Source of the DNA: Sciurus carolinensis
Taxonomy: Eukaryota > Chordata > Mammalia > Rodentia > Sciuridae
Assembly (NCBI RefSeq): GCF_902686445.1
Contig: NC_062214.1
Coordinates: 51,557,177-51,621,176, forward strand
DNA length: 64,000 bases
Direction: 5' to 3'
The translations under genes were made by a program, and so were the position numbers. Numbering within the stretch: the first letter of the stretch is position 1; the number at the start of each line of letters is the position of its first letter. Shown piece by piece: positions 37,406 to 48,334 of this stretch. Under the pieces are notes generated by a model, which saw nothing but the letters and a program-made list of their open reading frames with translations, was not told the origin of the DNA and did no database searches.

Positions 37406-39602
37406 TTTATTGAGTTTTTTGAGTATGACCGTAGAATATATTTTGACTTATTATGCATATATGGAGCAAAACTTCTCATTCATCTGTTTGTACATGATAT
37501 AGAATTACATTGGTCATGTAATCAGATATGCACATAGGATAGTAATGTCTGACTCATTCTACTATCTTTCCTATTTCCTATTCCCCTCCCTTCCCTTCAT
37601 TCCCCTTTGTCTAATCCCAAGTACTTCTATTCTTCCCTACTCACCTGCCTTATTGGGAGTTCTCTGCATATCAGAGAAAACATTTGGCCTTTGGATTTTT
37701 GGGGGATTGGCTTATTTCACTTAGCATGATATTCTACAGTTCCATCCATTTACTGGCAAATGCCATACTTTCATTCTTCTTTAAGGCTGAGTAATATTCC
37801 ATTGCGCATATACACCACATTTTCTTTATCCATTCATCCATTGAAGGACACCTAGGTTTTTTCCATAGCTTGGCTATTGTGAGGTGAGTTGCTATATATA
37901 TGGATGTGGCAGTGTCACTGTAGTATGGTGTTTTTAAGTCCTGTGGGTATAAACTGAGGAGTAGGATAACTGGGTCAAATGATTGTTCCATTCCACATTT
38001 TCTGAGGAATCTCCATGCTGCTTTTCAGAGTGTTTGCACTAATTTGCAGTCCCACCAGGAATGTTTGAGTGTACCCGTTTCCCCACATCTTCACCAACAT
38101 TTATTGTTACTTGTATTGATAATTGTCATTCTAATTAGATTGAGATGAAATCTCAGTATAGTTTTAATTTGCATTTCTCTAACTGCTAGAGATGTTGAAC
38201 ATTTTTTCATTTATTTGTTGACTGATCATATTTCTTCTTCTGTGAAGTGCCTTTTCAGTTTCATTGCCCATTTATTAATTGGGTTATTTGCTTTTTCAGT
38301 GTTAAAGTTTTTGAGTTTTTTATATATCCTGAAGATTAATGCTCTATTTGAGGTGCAGGTGACAAAGATTTTCTCCCATTCTGCAGGCTCTCTCTTCACA
38401 TTCTTGATTGTTTCCTTTGCTATGAAGAAGATTTTTAGTTTGATTCCATCCTATTTGTTGATTCTTAATTTTATTTCTTGCACTTTAGGAGTTTTGTTAA
38501 GAAAGTCAGTTCCTAAGCCGACATGATGTAGAGCTGGGTCTACTTTTTCTTCTATTAGGTGCAGGATCTCTAGTCTAATACCTAAGTCCTTGATCTAGTT
38601 CAAGTTGAATTTTGTGCATGGTGAGAGATAGGAGTTTAATTTCATTTTGCTACATATGGATTTCTTGTTTTCCTAGCAGCATTTGTTGAAGAAGCTATTT
38701 TTTCTCCAATGTATGTTTTTGGTGCCTTTGTCTAGTATGAGATAACCGTGTATATGTGGGTTTGTCTCTGTGTCATCTATTCACCATTGGTCCAAGTGTC
38801 TGTTTTGGTGCCAGTACCAAGCTGTTTTTGTTACTATAGCTCTGTAGTTTAAAGTCTGGTATTGTGATGCCTCCTGATTCATTTTTCTTGCTAAAGGTTG
38901 ATTTGACTATTCTGGGTCTCTTATTTTTCCAAATATATTTCATGACTGATTTTTCTATTTTTATGAAGAATGTCATTGGGGTTTTAATAGGCATTGCATT
39001 AAATCTGCATAGTGCTTTTGGTAGTATGGCCATTTTGACAATGTTAATTCTGCCTATCCAAGAGCATGGGAAATCTTTCCATCTTCAAAGATCTACTTTC
39101 AATCTCTTTCTTTATTGTTCTTTAGTTTTCATTATAGAGGTCTTTCACCTATTTTTTTTAGATTGATTCAAATAAAGCACTAGAAAAACTAGGGATAGTA
39201 GGAACAAACCTCAACATTATAAAAGCTATATATGCTAAACCCAAGGCCAACATCATTCTAAATGGAAAAAATTGAAAGCATTCCCTCTAAAAACTGGAAC
39301 AAAACAAGGATGCCCTCTTTCACCACTTTTATTAAACATCATCCTTGAAACTCTAATCAGAGAAATTAGACAGAAGAAAGAAATTAAATGGATACGAATC
39401 AGAAAAGAAGAATTGAAATGTTTTGCTGACAACATGATTCTATATTTAGAAGACCCAAAAAATTCCACCAGAAAACTTCTAGAACTCATTAATGAATTCA
39501 GCAAAGTAGCAGGATGTTAAATTAACACCCATAAATCAATTGCATTCCCATATATCAGTGATAAAAGAAAAATTAGGAAAACTACCCCATTCACGATATC
39601 CT
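37406..39602 (-). mobile_element. L1 with twin-priming inversion
   Basis: 37406-39165 is minus-strand L1 (3' UTR, then ORF2 end through 'ggataggcagaattaacatt'). 39166-39602 is plus-strand L1 reverse-transcriptase sequence ('gatgccctctttcaccactt', 'accagaaaacttctagaact'). In an uninverted L1 (62095-62600 of this window) the end of the inverted block (near 'ccccattcac') lies about 40 bp before the start of the other block ('aggtgaaagacctc'). That is the expected twin-priming signature with a small loss at the switch. Possible decayed duplication: 'tgaagtattcttt' (37393-37405) and 'tgaagaactcttt' (39623-39635). Confidence 0.9.
39166..39602 (+). pseudogene. Inverted L1 reverse-transcriptase segment
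   Basis: An 83-codon plus-strand frame at 39272-39520 contains the RT core. The catalytic FADD-type motif reads 'FADNMILY', so the second catalytic aspartate has become asparagine. It ends at a stop after 'SKVAGC'. Not functional. Confidence 0.85.
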
Positions 39603-39711
39603 AAAAATATATATATAATATTTGAAGAACTCTTTATTTGGGTCTTATTTGTGTGGAATGTGTTTCTAGCGGTGATGCTTTTGGTCACAAGTGTTCTCCA
39701 TGTCTTCTAGG

Positions 39712-40163
39712 ACTGCCAGTAGGGCCATCTAATCATCTCAGTGTCCATGGGCACCTAGTTCCAGGATCCCCTATAGATACCCAAATCTGCAGATGTTCAA
39801 ATTTCCTATATAAAAGGGCATAGTATTTTCTTATAACCTGTGTACATCCTCTCTTATACTTTAAATCATCTCTAGATTAGTTATAACCCCTAATATAATA
39901 TAAATGCCATGTAAGTAGTTCTTATACTATATTTTGCTTAGGGAATAATAACAAAGAAAAAAGTCTGTATATGTTCAGTACAGGCAAATTTTATTTTTTG
40001 CAAGTATTTTGTATCTGTAGTTCATTGAATCCATGAATATGAAATCCCAAAATATATAGGGCTGAATGTACATGCATATATTGACTCTCGCATACCAAAT
40101 ATTTTCCATCTGTGGTTGATTCTGTGGATGTGGAGCCCACAGACACAGAGGGCCAGTTGTCTA
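39712..40163 (-). mobile_element. Tigger/MER2-like DNA transposon
   Basis: The terminal sequences 'cagtagggccatc' (left) and 'caactggccctctg' (right, on the minus strand) are imperfect inverted repeats of the CAGTnGGCCCTC type. The interior 'cttataacctgtgtacatcc', 'tttaaatcatctctagatta' and 'tctgtatatgttcagtacag' is typical of MER2-like Tigger MITEs. Confidence 0.8.
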
Positions 40164-40169
40164 TTGTCT

Positions 40170-40835
40170 TGTATGCTGCTTGGTCCACAATGGTGAGGAC
40201 ATAAAAGACAGGCAACCTATTCTGTTCTTCTGTGGCATCTCAAATAGGTACCTGATGACTGCCCCAGACCACCTGCTCCCTGTTCTCTAATTTCTTCACC
40301 CTGGGCTGGAAATACCTTAACTGTTTCTGTCTTTTTCCCTGTGTGCATTTTAGCCCATAGTTTCCTTCTCCATTCAGGATTCCTTGCAGTCTCTTGTTCA
40401 CCAAGGAAGTCTTGTCTTATTTTCCACTGTATGCATGGTTGGGTCAATTGTTTGCTTGCATTGTTTCTGGTGTTTTTAGGTACATAGGATTTTCAGTATG
40501 TATTCATTCTGAGAAAGCACAAACACATACATTCTAAGTCTTTATATTATCCTTTAAAAAAAAAAAAAGCTATTTCATCTAAAAATAGACTTATCCAGCT
40601 ACAGACTTAGGCTTGTTCCTGGGCTTGGTCCTAAGGCTGGAGGACTGTGTCAGACTGACTCTCACTGTATAAAAGCACAGGGTCTAAGTGAGGAAGGAGA
40701 GAAGGTGGAACAACCAAACACACCTAAATTACATTGTAGCAGGGTTATCACCCAGAGAAAGGTTCCGTCAAAACCCTTGTCTAATTAGTCATTTTAATCA
40801 GGTATCTTCTGTGGTAATAACTATAGCTATACTTT
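40170..40835. other. Unassigned sequence
   Basis: No gene or family recognised. There is a short oligo-A run at 40556-40568. Confidence 0.4.
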
Positions 40836-40839
40836 ATAA

Positions 40840-40930
40840 TGAGCAAATTCATATTCATCAATCTATTTATTCTGCAAAACAACCCTGTAAGGTAAGAGCT
40901 ATTTTTATCTCACTTTCCATATGAGAACTA
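40840..40930 (-). mobile_element. Possible MIR fragment
   Basis: 'caaaacaaccctgtaaggta' with the following 'ttatctcactttcc' matches the inverted MIR core. Confidence 0.5.
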
Positions 40931-41139
40931 TTTTAATACCCTAAGCACACAGTATTTATCCCTCCCCTGTGTACAATAAGCCACCGGAAAAGCAGTTGGT
41001 TGAATTTTTGCAGTGGCTATCCTCCCCAAGGGTGTTGGAGGTCCTAACTGACTCTGGGAAAATAGGCGCTGTGAGACTTGGACCATCCCCCAAATCTATT
41101 GATAAGAAGTAAGGCCTACATTTTGCTAATCATGTCATT

Positions 41140-41340
41140 GCTATCCTAAATATTCCCTATGCATTGAGTTATTGAATACTCACAAGACTTGGTGGAACAG
41201 GTATTATTATGATAATAGAGATTATAATCCCCATTTTAATAGGCACAGAAAAGTTAAGTCTCTTCACAAAGGTGAAAAGCTAGAAGTGGAAGTGCCAAGA
41301 TTTGAACCCTGGAGGCCTGGTTGCAGAGTTTGTCATCTAA
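41140..41340 (-). mobile_element. MIR SINE
   Basis: Inverted MIR: 'tataatccccattttaatag', 'gcacagaaaagttaagtctc', 'gccaagatttgaaccctgga'. Confidence 0.8.
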
Positions 41341-41341
41341 A

Positions 41342-41527
41342 CCACAGGTAGGCAAACTATGACTATTTTTGTACAGTTGCAAGCTAAGGGTGATTTTTGT
41401 TTTTAAAGCCTTGTGAAAACAAACAAACAAAAAGGACAAAATGAGATAGAGACTATATATGGCCCACAGGCCTAAATTATTTACTGTCTGGATCTTTATA
41501 GAAAAAAAGTGCTGATCCCTGCTCTAA
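41342..41527 (+). mobile_element. hAT-type DNA transposon relic
   Basis: 'cacaggtaggcaaactatga', 'tttttaaagccttgtgaaaa', 'gactatatatggcccacagg', 'aaaaagtgctgatccctgct' are in the order of a common mammalian MER element. It directly abuts the MIR. Family not named. Confidence 0.6.
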
Positions 41528-41529
41528 AT

Positions 41530-42200
41530 CCCCATTCTATGCAACCTGCCAAATGAGGGCTAGTTTCTGAAACCCTTTTGCTGAAGCATGTCCTCACAGG
41601 CATGTTTGATTGCAATAGTGGCAGGGGTTGATGAACATCTTTGCATAAAATTCCCAGTAAGAGATGAAACTTGGGTGTAGATCACTGGTCTGGCTCTTCA
41701 CATTCTTTATACCTCTGAATCTTAGGATCAAAGAATTTTTATTTGCTTGTTACTTGGACCTGCTTGATTTTCAGGTAGCATCTCCTATAATTATCTGGAG
41801 ATTTTGTTCTAATGGAGGGCAGAGCAGGGGTAGTTTAATATTCACCACTCCTTGTCATTTGAAGACTGTGTAACTCCAGAGTTTGTCTCAGGGGAAGTGT
41901 GAAGCAGAAAGGATTAACAGCTTAATGAACTTTGAATACTGTGATCCTTGAGAAGACCCTTAACACACCAGCTGGTCTTTTCATCTGAATAATGGGTGTG
42001 TGAGGGGGGCCCAAAGAAAGAAGGAAATTTATCTGCACATGATCCTGTCTCCAACCCCCTAAGACTTTTTCTCCTCTTCTATAATGGGCACATCTCCAAA
42101 GCTTTACAACCTGTGACCTATGGAAGATTTAGAGCACTTATGAATCCACAGAAAATATAGGAACAGCTTGGCATTTAGGAGCATGCATTGGAATGGGATA
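41530..42200. other. Unassigned sequence
   Basis: No gene or repeat family recognised. Confidence 0.4.
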
Positions 42201-42204
42201 ATTT

Positions 42205-42359
42205 TACATATATATGTACGTGTATACATATATGTGTATATATGTATATACGTACATATATATGTATGTGTATATATGTATATGTGCATATGTATATGTA
42301 TGTATATGTGTATACACACACACACACACGCGCGTGCGCGCGCATATATATATACATAT
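42205..42359. repeat. 155-bp uninterrupted pyrimidine-purine alternating tract
   Basis: Every base from 42205 to 42359 alternates pyrimidine and purine, with no break. It runs from TA/TG/CG mixtures through a (CA)n run (about 42314-42328) into a GC core 'cgcgcgtgcgcgcgc' (42329-42343), then (TA)n. Open frames across it in several phases are composition artefacts. Confidence 0.97.
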
Positions 42360-42719
42360 CGCCAATGAGTTCAGTTTCCAGGATTGGGCATTGATTCTTT
42401 CCCCTCAGTTTAGTCTTAAGTGACTACAGGATTAATGAGGTTTCCAATCTAACAAAATGCCTGTGAGTCATCACACTGTCCCAAGAAGCTAAGCATTCTA
42501 TTGAAGACCTTGTAGAGCAAAGTGGAAGAGAACTCACAGTCTTCCAGGACTTTTCTCTTAACCTCAATATATACCTTTGTGAGGGAAGAATTCTAATCCC
42601 CTTGTGACAGGGGGAAACAAAGTGTGTAAGTTTAAAACAGTTTAAATCAGTACTGGGATGCTGTTCTTTCTGTCTTTAAACCCACAAGCTTTTAAAAGTT
42701 ACTGCATTTTTCTCAGATT

Positions 42720-43190
42720 GTCCACATGTTGTAGAGAAAGTCAAAACTAAGAAAACAGAATTACTTTGGTATCATCATAACATTTCCTTCCAGTCTATAT
42801 ATTTTTCCAAAGTTGTAATTATACTACATGTATAATTTTCTAATCTCTTTTATTTTGCTTACTATAACACAAATATTAACATCTATTATGAATATCATTT
42901 TGGGGATTACATTAGATTCTAAGGTAAAAATCTAGCCTCACATACTAACCTATTTAACTATCATTGTAGATGAAAGTTGTTTGCAATGTTTTATTATTTT
43001 TACTAAGGCTTCAATAAATGCTTTTACATATAAAGGTCATAGGGCTATTTTCTCAGGCTAGACTTATATTACAGACCTTTTTTAAGATGTTTTGTAAATG
43101 TATCTAAAATATTTCCCAGAAAAATTTAAGCTCATTTACACCCTCATTCAGAAAGTTTTCCTGTTTTATTTGTTTCATGCATGTTCATCA
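42720..43190 (-). mobile_element. Old L1M ORF2 end
   Basis: Antisense L1M style: 'tagatgaaagttgtttgcaa' then 'aaggcttcaataaatgcttt', and 'taagctcatttacaccctca'. Confidence 0.55.
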
Positions 43191-43284
43191 GCATTACAGA
43201 CTAGAAAATTTGTAAATTTTATTTAAAACCTGGAAATTTTCTGGAGAAAGCAGAATGGTAGAGTCTAAAGAGAAACCAAGGTGT

Positions 43285-43437
43285 GAAGGTTGACTCTGGT
43301 ACCCAACATTGTATGGTTGTTGAAACAAGTCTTTCAACCTTTTCCTATGCCTCAGTTTCTTCACTAAGGAAATTGAGAATATGGCACCTGATTTGTCAAG
43401 GTAATTATGAAAGTTAGAGCTATAACACATAAGTGGC
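43285..43437 (+). mobile_element. MIR SINE
   Basis: 'tatgcctcagtttcttcact', 'aaggaaattgagaatatggc' and 'aggtaattatgaaagttaga' follow the MIR order. Confidence 0.65.
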
Positions 43438-43534
43438 TATTCAGAAAAGATAGACATCTCAATTTCAGTGGAACTTCTCATTTCATTCATTTGTTGAGCC
43501 TTTTGTGTCCACTCTGTTGGCTTGTTTTTGTTTG

Positions 43535-43612
43535 TTTTGATTTTGCAGTGCTTGGGGGCTGAATTCAGGGCTTGGTACAAGCTAGGCAACTTATCCCAGA
43601 GCTCCATCCCCT
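43535..43612 (-). mobile_element. ID SINE
   Basis: Plus-strand 'agtgcttgggggctgaattc', 'gggcttggtacaagctaggc' and 'cccagagctccatccccttt' are the reverse complement of an ID body. Confidence 0.7.
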
Positions 43613-43614
43613 TT

Positions 43615-44115
43615 CCTCTACTCTGTTTTGAATTACCTGATCATTTCAGTCTCCTCCCTTGTCTGTAGGTTCTTTCTGCTGAATTGATCAGTTTCTTATT
43701 TAAAATGTAGGGAAAATTGTCTCTATTGATCATTTTTATTGTATCAGGTCAGCAAGATAAAGAGTTAAGGAAGCTGAGCTCCCAGATGACTGTTTCTAGA
43801 AGTTTTGTGGCTATAAGGTACTAAGACAGAAGTCAGACCTTATCAAAAGAGCCTGGGAAACACGGTGCACACGTCAGAGGTCAAGGTAGGCCTCTGAAGC
43901 ACATCATTCTACCATGTTTTCCTCAGCAAAATTCCATTTTTTAAATGAAATTAATAACATTTGCTAGTCTGCAATGCTGACAAACATGCATGAAACAAAT
44001 AAAAAAGGAAAACTCCTATGAAGAGGCACATGTTGAACTTTTGGAGTGTAGAAAGAAAAACAACACTAACTTACATTACATTTACTTTGTTAATCTAAGG
44101 AAATAGAAAACTGGT
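43615..44115. other. Unassigned sequence
   Basis: No gene or family recognised. Confidence 0.4.
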
Positions 44116-44119
44116 GATT

Positions 44120-44690
44120 ACCATTCTAACAGGTGAGATGAAATCTCAGTGTAGTTTTGATTTGCATCTCCTTGATTGCTAAGGATGTCGAAAATTTTTT
44201 CATGTGTTTGTTGGTCATTTCCTCTTTTGAGAAATGTCTATTTAGATTTTTTTTCCATGTATTCAAGGGGTTATTAGTTTGTTGCAATTTTTTGGTATTA
44301 AGTTTTTTTAATTTTTGTACATTCTGAATATTATTAATCCCTTCTCAATAGAATAGCTGATCAAGATTTTCTCCAGTTCTGTAGGTTCTCTCTTCACACT
44401 CTTGTTACCTTTGCTGTGCAGACGCTTTTTAATTTAATGCCATCCCAGTTGTTAATTCTTGGTTTTATTTCTTGAGTTTTAGAAATCTTATTAAGGAAGT
44501 TGGTGCCAGTTCCAACATGTTGAAGTATTAATCCTATGTTTTTTTCCAGCAGTTCCACTGTTTCTGGTCTAATTCCTAGGGCTTTGTTCTACTATGAGTT
44601 GATTTTTATGCAGGGTGAAAGATTGGGATCATCTAGTTTTAGGCTTCTATATATGGGTATCCAGTTTTCCCAGCATCATTTGTTAAAAAA
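44120..44690 (-). mobile_element. L1 ORF2 fragment truncated at both ends
   Basis: Antisense ORF2: 'gagatgaaatctcagtgtag', 'aggttctctcttcacactct', 'cagcatcatttgttaaaaaa'. No 3' UTR and no 5' sequence. Confidence 0.85.
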
Positions 44691-44699
44691 CTTGACTAA

Positions 44700-46355
44700 T
44701 GTTTAAATACAGATCCTGGCACCTGAGTTGGCCGTGACAGGGATGTGGAGGAACCCTGATAGGAAAGTTGATGTTCCACCAGGTTAAGGGCTAAGCAGGG
44801 CACTTGCTCGTCTGCTAAGGTCATGTGCAGTTTGTTTTCATTTGCTAACAAAATTCATGATACCAGTATCTTAAGTAATGCATATATACACATACAAATA
44901 GAGGTAGGCTAGGATTAATAATATGATTTTATTATTTATAGGATATTGCACCTGTACATGCATTTCAGTAATGTTATGTAAAGGATTATACACATCTCAA
45001 GGAATATGTATGCATAAAGTATGATGGATATTTAGTTGTATAAATATATGTTCAAAAATAAATAGTTATGTTCAAAATTTTGTATATGCTATGATTGCTT
45101 ATATAATTTTGATTATAATTACAAATGTACATAGGATTATATTTTCATTTTTATATACTTGGTTTTGTTAGTATGTGTTTATATTTTAGTACTCATAAAA
45201 TATGTGTCTATATGAGAATAAATAAATAGGTGCATTGCATATGTGACTAAAGGATGTTTTCTAATAAAATATTTATGAATGTAATTGTGCATATGTATAG
45301 ACAAAGGCCTATGTATGTGTGTGTATGTGTATCCCATAAATTTTGTTGTTCTTTGACTAACTTATAGCAATGCACTTACAGAATGTTCAGAATTAAAGAT
45401 ACACACACATTTTTATTTTTAAGAAGATGAATATTCCGAGTTTGCTAACTTTTTCTGTGATAACAAGTGACTCTCAGAACATCTCCCAGTAGGTATTATA
45501 AAACACACACTCCTTTCATCTTTTTCTTCAAAGTGAAAATAGGTTTTAACAGCAAATGAAAAGGTAACTACCTTTTGGAAGAAACTTATATAATGGAGAG
45601 AACATTTTAAGATCTGATATTTGGAAACATTTCATTATTATGTAAGTTTGTTCCTAAATATGACTTAAGAATGTTGCCTATAAGAACACTCAGATCTGCA
45701 AACTTTAAAAACATGGAAATGAAATTTCCTCAGTTTAGATACTAAGCAGAGATTCAGTGGACTATGAATGCTTTTGTTAAAAATATGAAAACATAATTCC
45801 ATGTGATTATTTTCTGACTATTTCAGAAAAGATGAATATATGCTGAACAGATTTTTTTTAAATAAGTGTATACTTAGTTAATAGTATTGAAAAGAAAAAA
45901 AACTAATTTGGCAAATTTAGTCAAAAATACATAACACTGCTTCCTTTTGGATCTATGAATCTTGTGAAGTAGCTCTTCGTTTCTGAGACACATTGAAACG
46001 AAGTATCACAGTAAACTAATGTCTTCAAATAACTATGTTAAAAATATTAACTAATACATTAAAAAGATGCATTCCTTAGGAAAACATTATTAATATTTAA
46101 TGATGATTGATATTTAGTGAGAGTAAAATAAGTTTACAAGTAAAAAACAATTTTAATAACTGAATTCATCTTTTCTCATCATTTAAATTTTTCTATTTGA
46201 TATGTAATTGACATAACATTAGTAATATATATATAATTTATACACCCATGTGTAAATATTTAGTTAGACATAAATTACATATATGCTATCTCAATTTGCA
46301 TATATGTACTATAATGTATATGTGTACCTATACATACATGAACACATATGTGTTA
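44700..46355. other. AT-rich stretch with nothing recognised
   Basis: 1.65 kb without an open frame of note or a repeat family I can name. Confidence 0.4.
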
Positions 46356-46357
46356 TA

Positions 46358-46760
46358 TATTCAGTCCTCTGTATCTCTAGGTTTCACATCCACAGATTCA
46401 ACCAACCACAGTTTAAAAAATCTTCAATAAAAAATTGTGCCTTTGCTGGGGATGTTTCTCAGTGGTTAAGCGCCCCTGAGTTCAATACCCAGCACCAAAA
46501 ATAATTGTGCCTTTACTGAACAGGTACTGACTTTTTTCCTAGTCATTATTCCTTAACAAGACAGCATGACAACTGTTTACTTAGCATTACATTGTATTAG
46601 GTATTATAAATACTAGGGAGGACTTAAAGTATACAGGAGGATACTTACACGGGAGGAAATTTTGCATAGATTATATGCAAATATTATGTCATTTTATAAA
46701 AGGGGTTCCTGAATGTCCTGGAATCAATCCCCTGTGGACACAGAGGAATATTGGTACTCT
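46358..46760 (+). mobile_element. Tigger/MER2-like DNA transposon, split by an ID SINE
   Basis: 'cagtcctctgtatctctagg', 'agattcaaccaaccacagtt', then after the SINE 'tttttcctagtcattattcc', 'tagattatatgcaaatatta' and 'atcaatcccctgtggacaca'. This is the opposite orientation to the copy at 39712-40163. Confidence 0.82.
46445..46502 (+). mobile_element. ID SINE inside the Tigger element
   Basis: 'gctggggatgtttctcagtg' and 'gcccctgagttcaataccca', bounded by the perfect 12-bp duplication 'aattgtgccttt' (46433-46444, 46503-46514). Only the ID half is present. Confidence 0.9.
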
Positions 46761-47065
46761 TAAATATTTGCAATGCTTGGGAACAAGATCAAGGATGTGC
46801 CTGGGAATCATTGCTTTAAGAGGAGTCAGGAAGGGACAAGCCCTTTCCTGAGTATACATTAATAATTTGCTCCACACATAGTTCCATTACATGAGCTTCA
46901 TTTTACAGTCTTGAAAAGTAATAACAACCTATTTCTGGAATGTCAAAATAAAGACCAAACTTAGCTTTTCCTCTCACCCTTATTCAAGTCTTCATAAATT
47001 GTTAACTTGAGTTTCTCTGATTTACTAGTGAAAATGAAAGCTTTAAAGTGTCCAGTGGTAACTGG

Positions 47066-47645
47066 TATGAAGATTCAGAATGGATTTGACCCAGCTATCC
47101 CACTCCTTGGCCTATACCCAAAGGACTTAAAATCAGCATACTTCAGTGACACAGTCATATCAATGTTTATAGCAGCTCAATTCACAATAGCTAGATTGTG
47201 GAACCAACCTACATGCCCTTCAATAGATGAATGAATAAAGAAACTGTGATATATATATATATACATACACAATGGAATATTATTCAGCCATAAAGAAGAA
47301 TAAAATTATAACATTCGTAGGTAAATAGATGGAGTTGGAGAATATCATGGTAAGTGAACTAAGCCAATCTCCCCAAAAAACAAAGACCAAATGATTTCTC
47401 TAATAAGTAGGTGATGATACATAATGGGGGTGGGTAGCAGAAGGGAAGAATCAAAGAAGGATGTTGAGTAGATGGAAATGGGGGATGGGGAGGGGATGAG
47501 GGAAGGAAAAATAGTAGAATGAGACAAACATCATTACCCTGCGTACATGTATGAAGACACAAATGGTATGACTCTACTTTGTGTAAAAATCAGAGAAAAG
47601 ATAGTTATTCTCCATTTGTGTACAATGAATAAAATTTTTTTAAAA
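47066..47645 (+). mobile_element. 5'-truncated L1 3' end
   Basis: It starts in the ORF2 tail ('gatttgacccagctatccca') and continues through 'cacaatggaatattattcag' to a 3' UTR ending 'ccatttgtgtacaatgaata' and an A-rich tail. A short TA expansion lies at 47251-47270. Confidence 0.92.
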
Positions 47646-47649
47646 AGAG

Positions 47650-48175
47650 ATCTGCAAAGTGTTGCTCCAAATACTGCCAACTAATTATTACACAAACACT
47701 GACATCCAATAGACTGTTTTCTTAAACCAAATAACCTATGATAAAAATTTTAGTCATCTGTAATTTAAAGTACTTTTGAAAAAAAACTAATATTTAAAAT
47801 AATAAATTAATTGCAGGTGAAAAAAAAAGTAGCATTGTATTGGTAAATGTTTAACAACTGCTCTCCAGATGAAACCCCTGATTTATAGCAGTTGCCAATT
47901 TCTATGGTGTAAGTACCACTACCAGATCAATTTTAAGCTACCAACCTGACATCACTGAATGCTGAGGTTGGAAAGGATGCATGCAGTCAGCTCTTGAAAG
48001 GCAAGGTAAGCTGGCTGTGGCACACATTACAGGGAAAAATGAAAAGAAATGAAAATTTTTAAAAAGGGGACACCATATTGCTGGCAGAACAGCACTCTCT
48101 TTCTCTTCCTCTCTTTCTTTTCCTCTCTTTCTTTCTTCTCCAGTCCCCCAAATCCAGGCTACTGTATCAAACAAA
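47650..48175. other. Unassigned sequence with a CT-rich patch
   Basis: No gene. 48094-48142 is a polypyrimidine tract of CT/CTTT type. Confidence 0.45.
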
Positions 48176-48177
48176 GG

Positions 48178-48325
48178 GGAATATGCATTTGGAGTCAGAA
48201 GACAAGATGGGGCTCAAAGTCAATCACTTATTAGTGCTAGGTTCATGTGTCAATCATTGTACCATACTGGACCTTACCTGGAAAATGAGGATTGCATTAG
48301 CTATCCCATATAGAATAGCTAGTAT
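48178..48325 (+). mobile_element. MIR SINE
   Basis: 'gcatttggagtcagaagaca', 'cctggaaaatgaggattgca' in MIR order. Confidence 0.6.
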
Positions 48326-48334
48326 CCAGGACTT

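Noticed and set aside
42168..42423. Overlapping tyrosine/isoleucine-rich open frames on both strands
   Set aside because: All are phases of the alternating TA/TG/CA tract.
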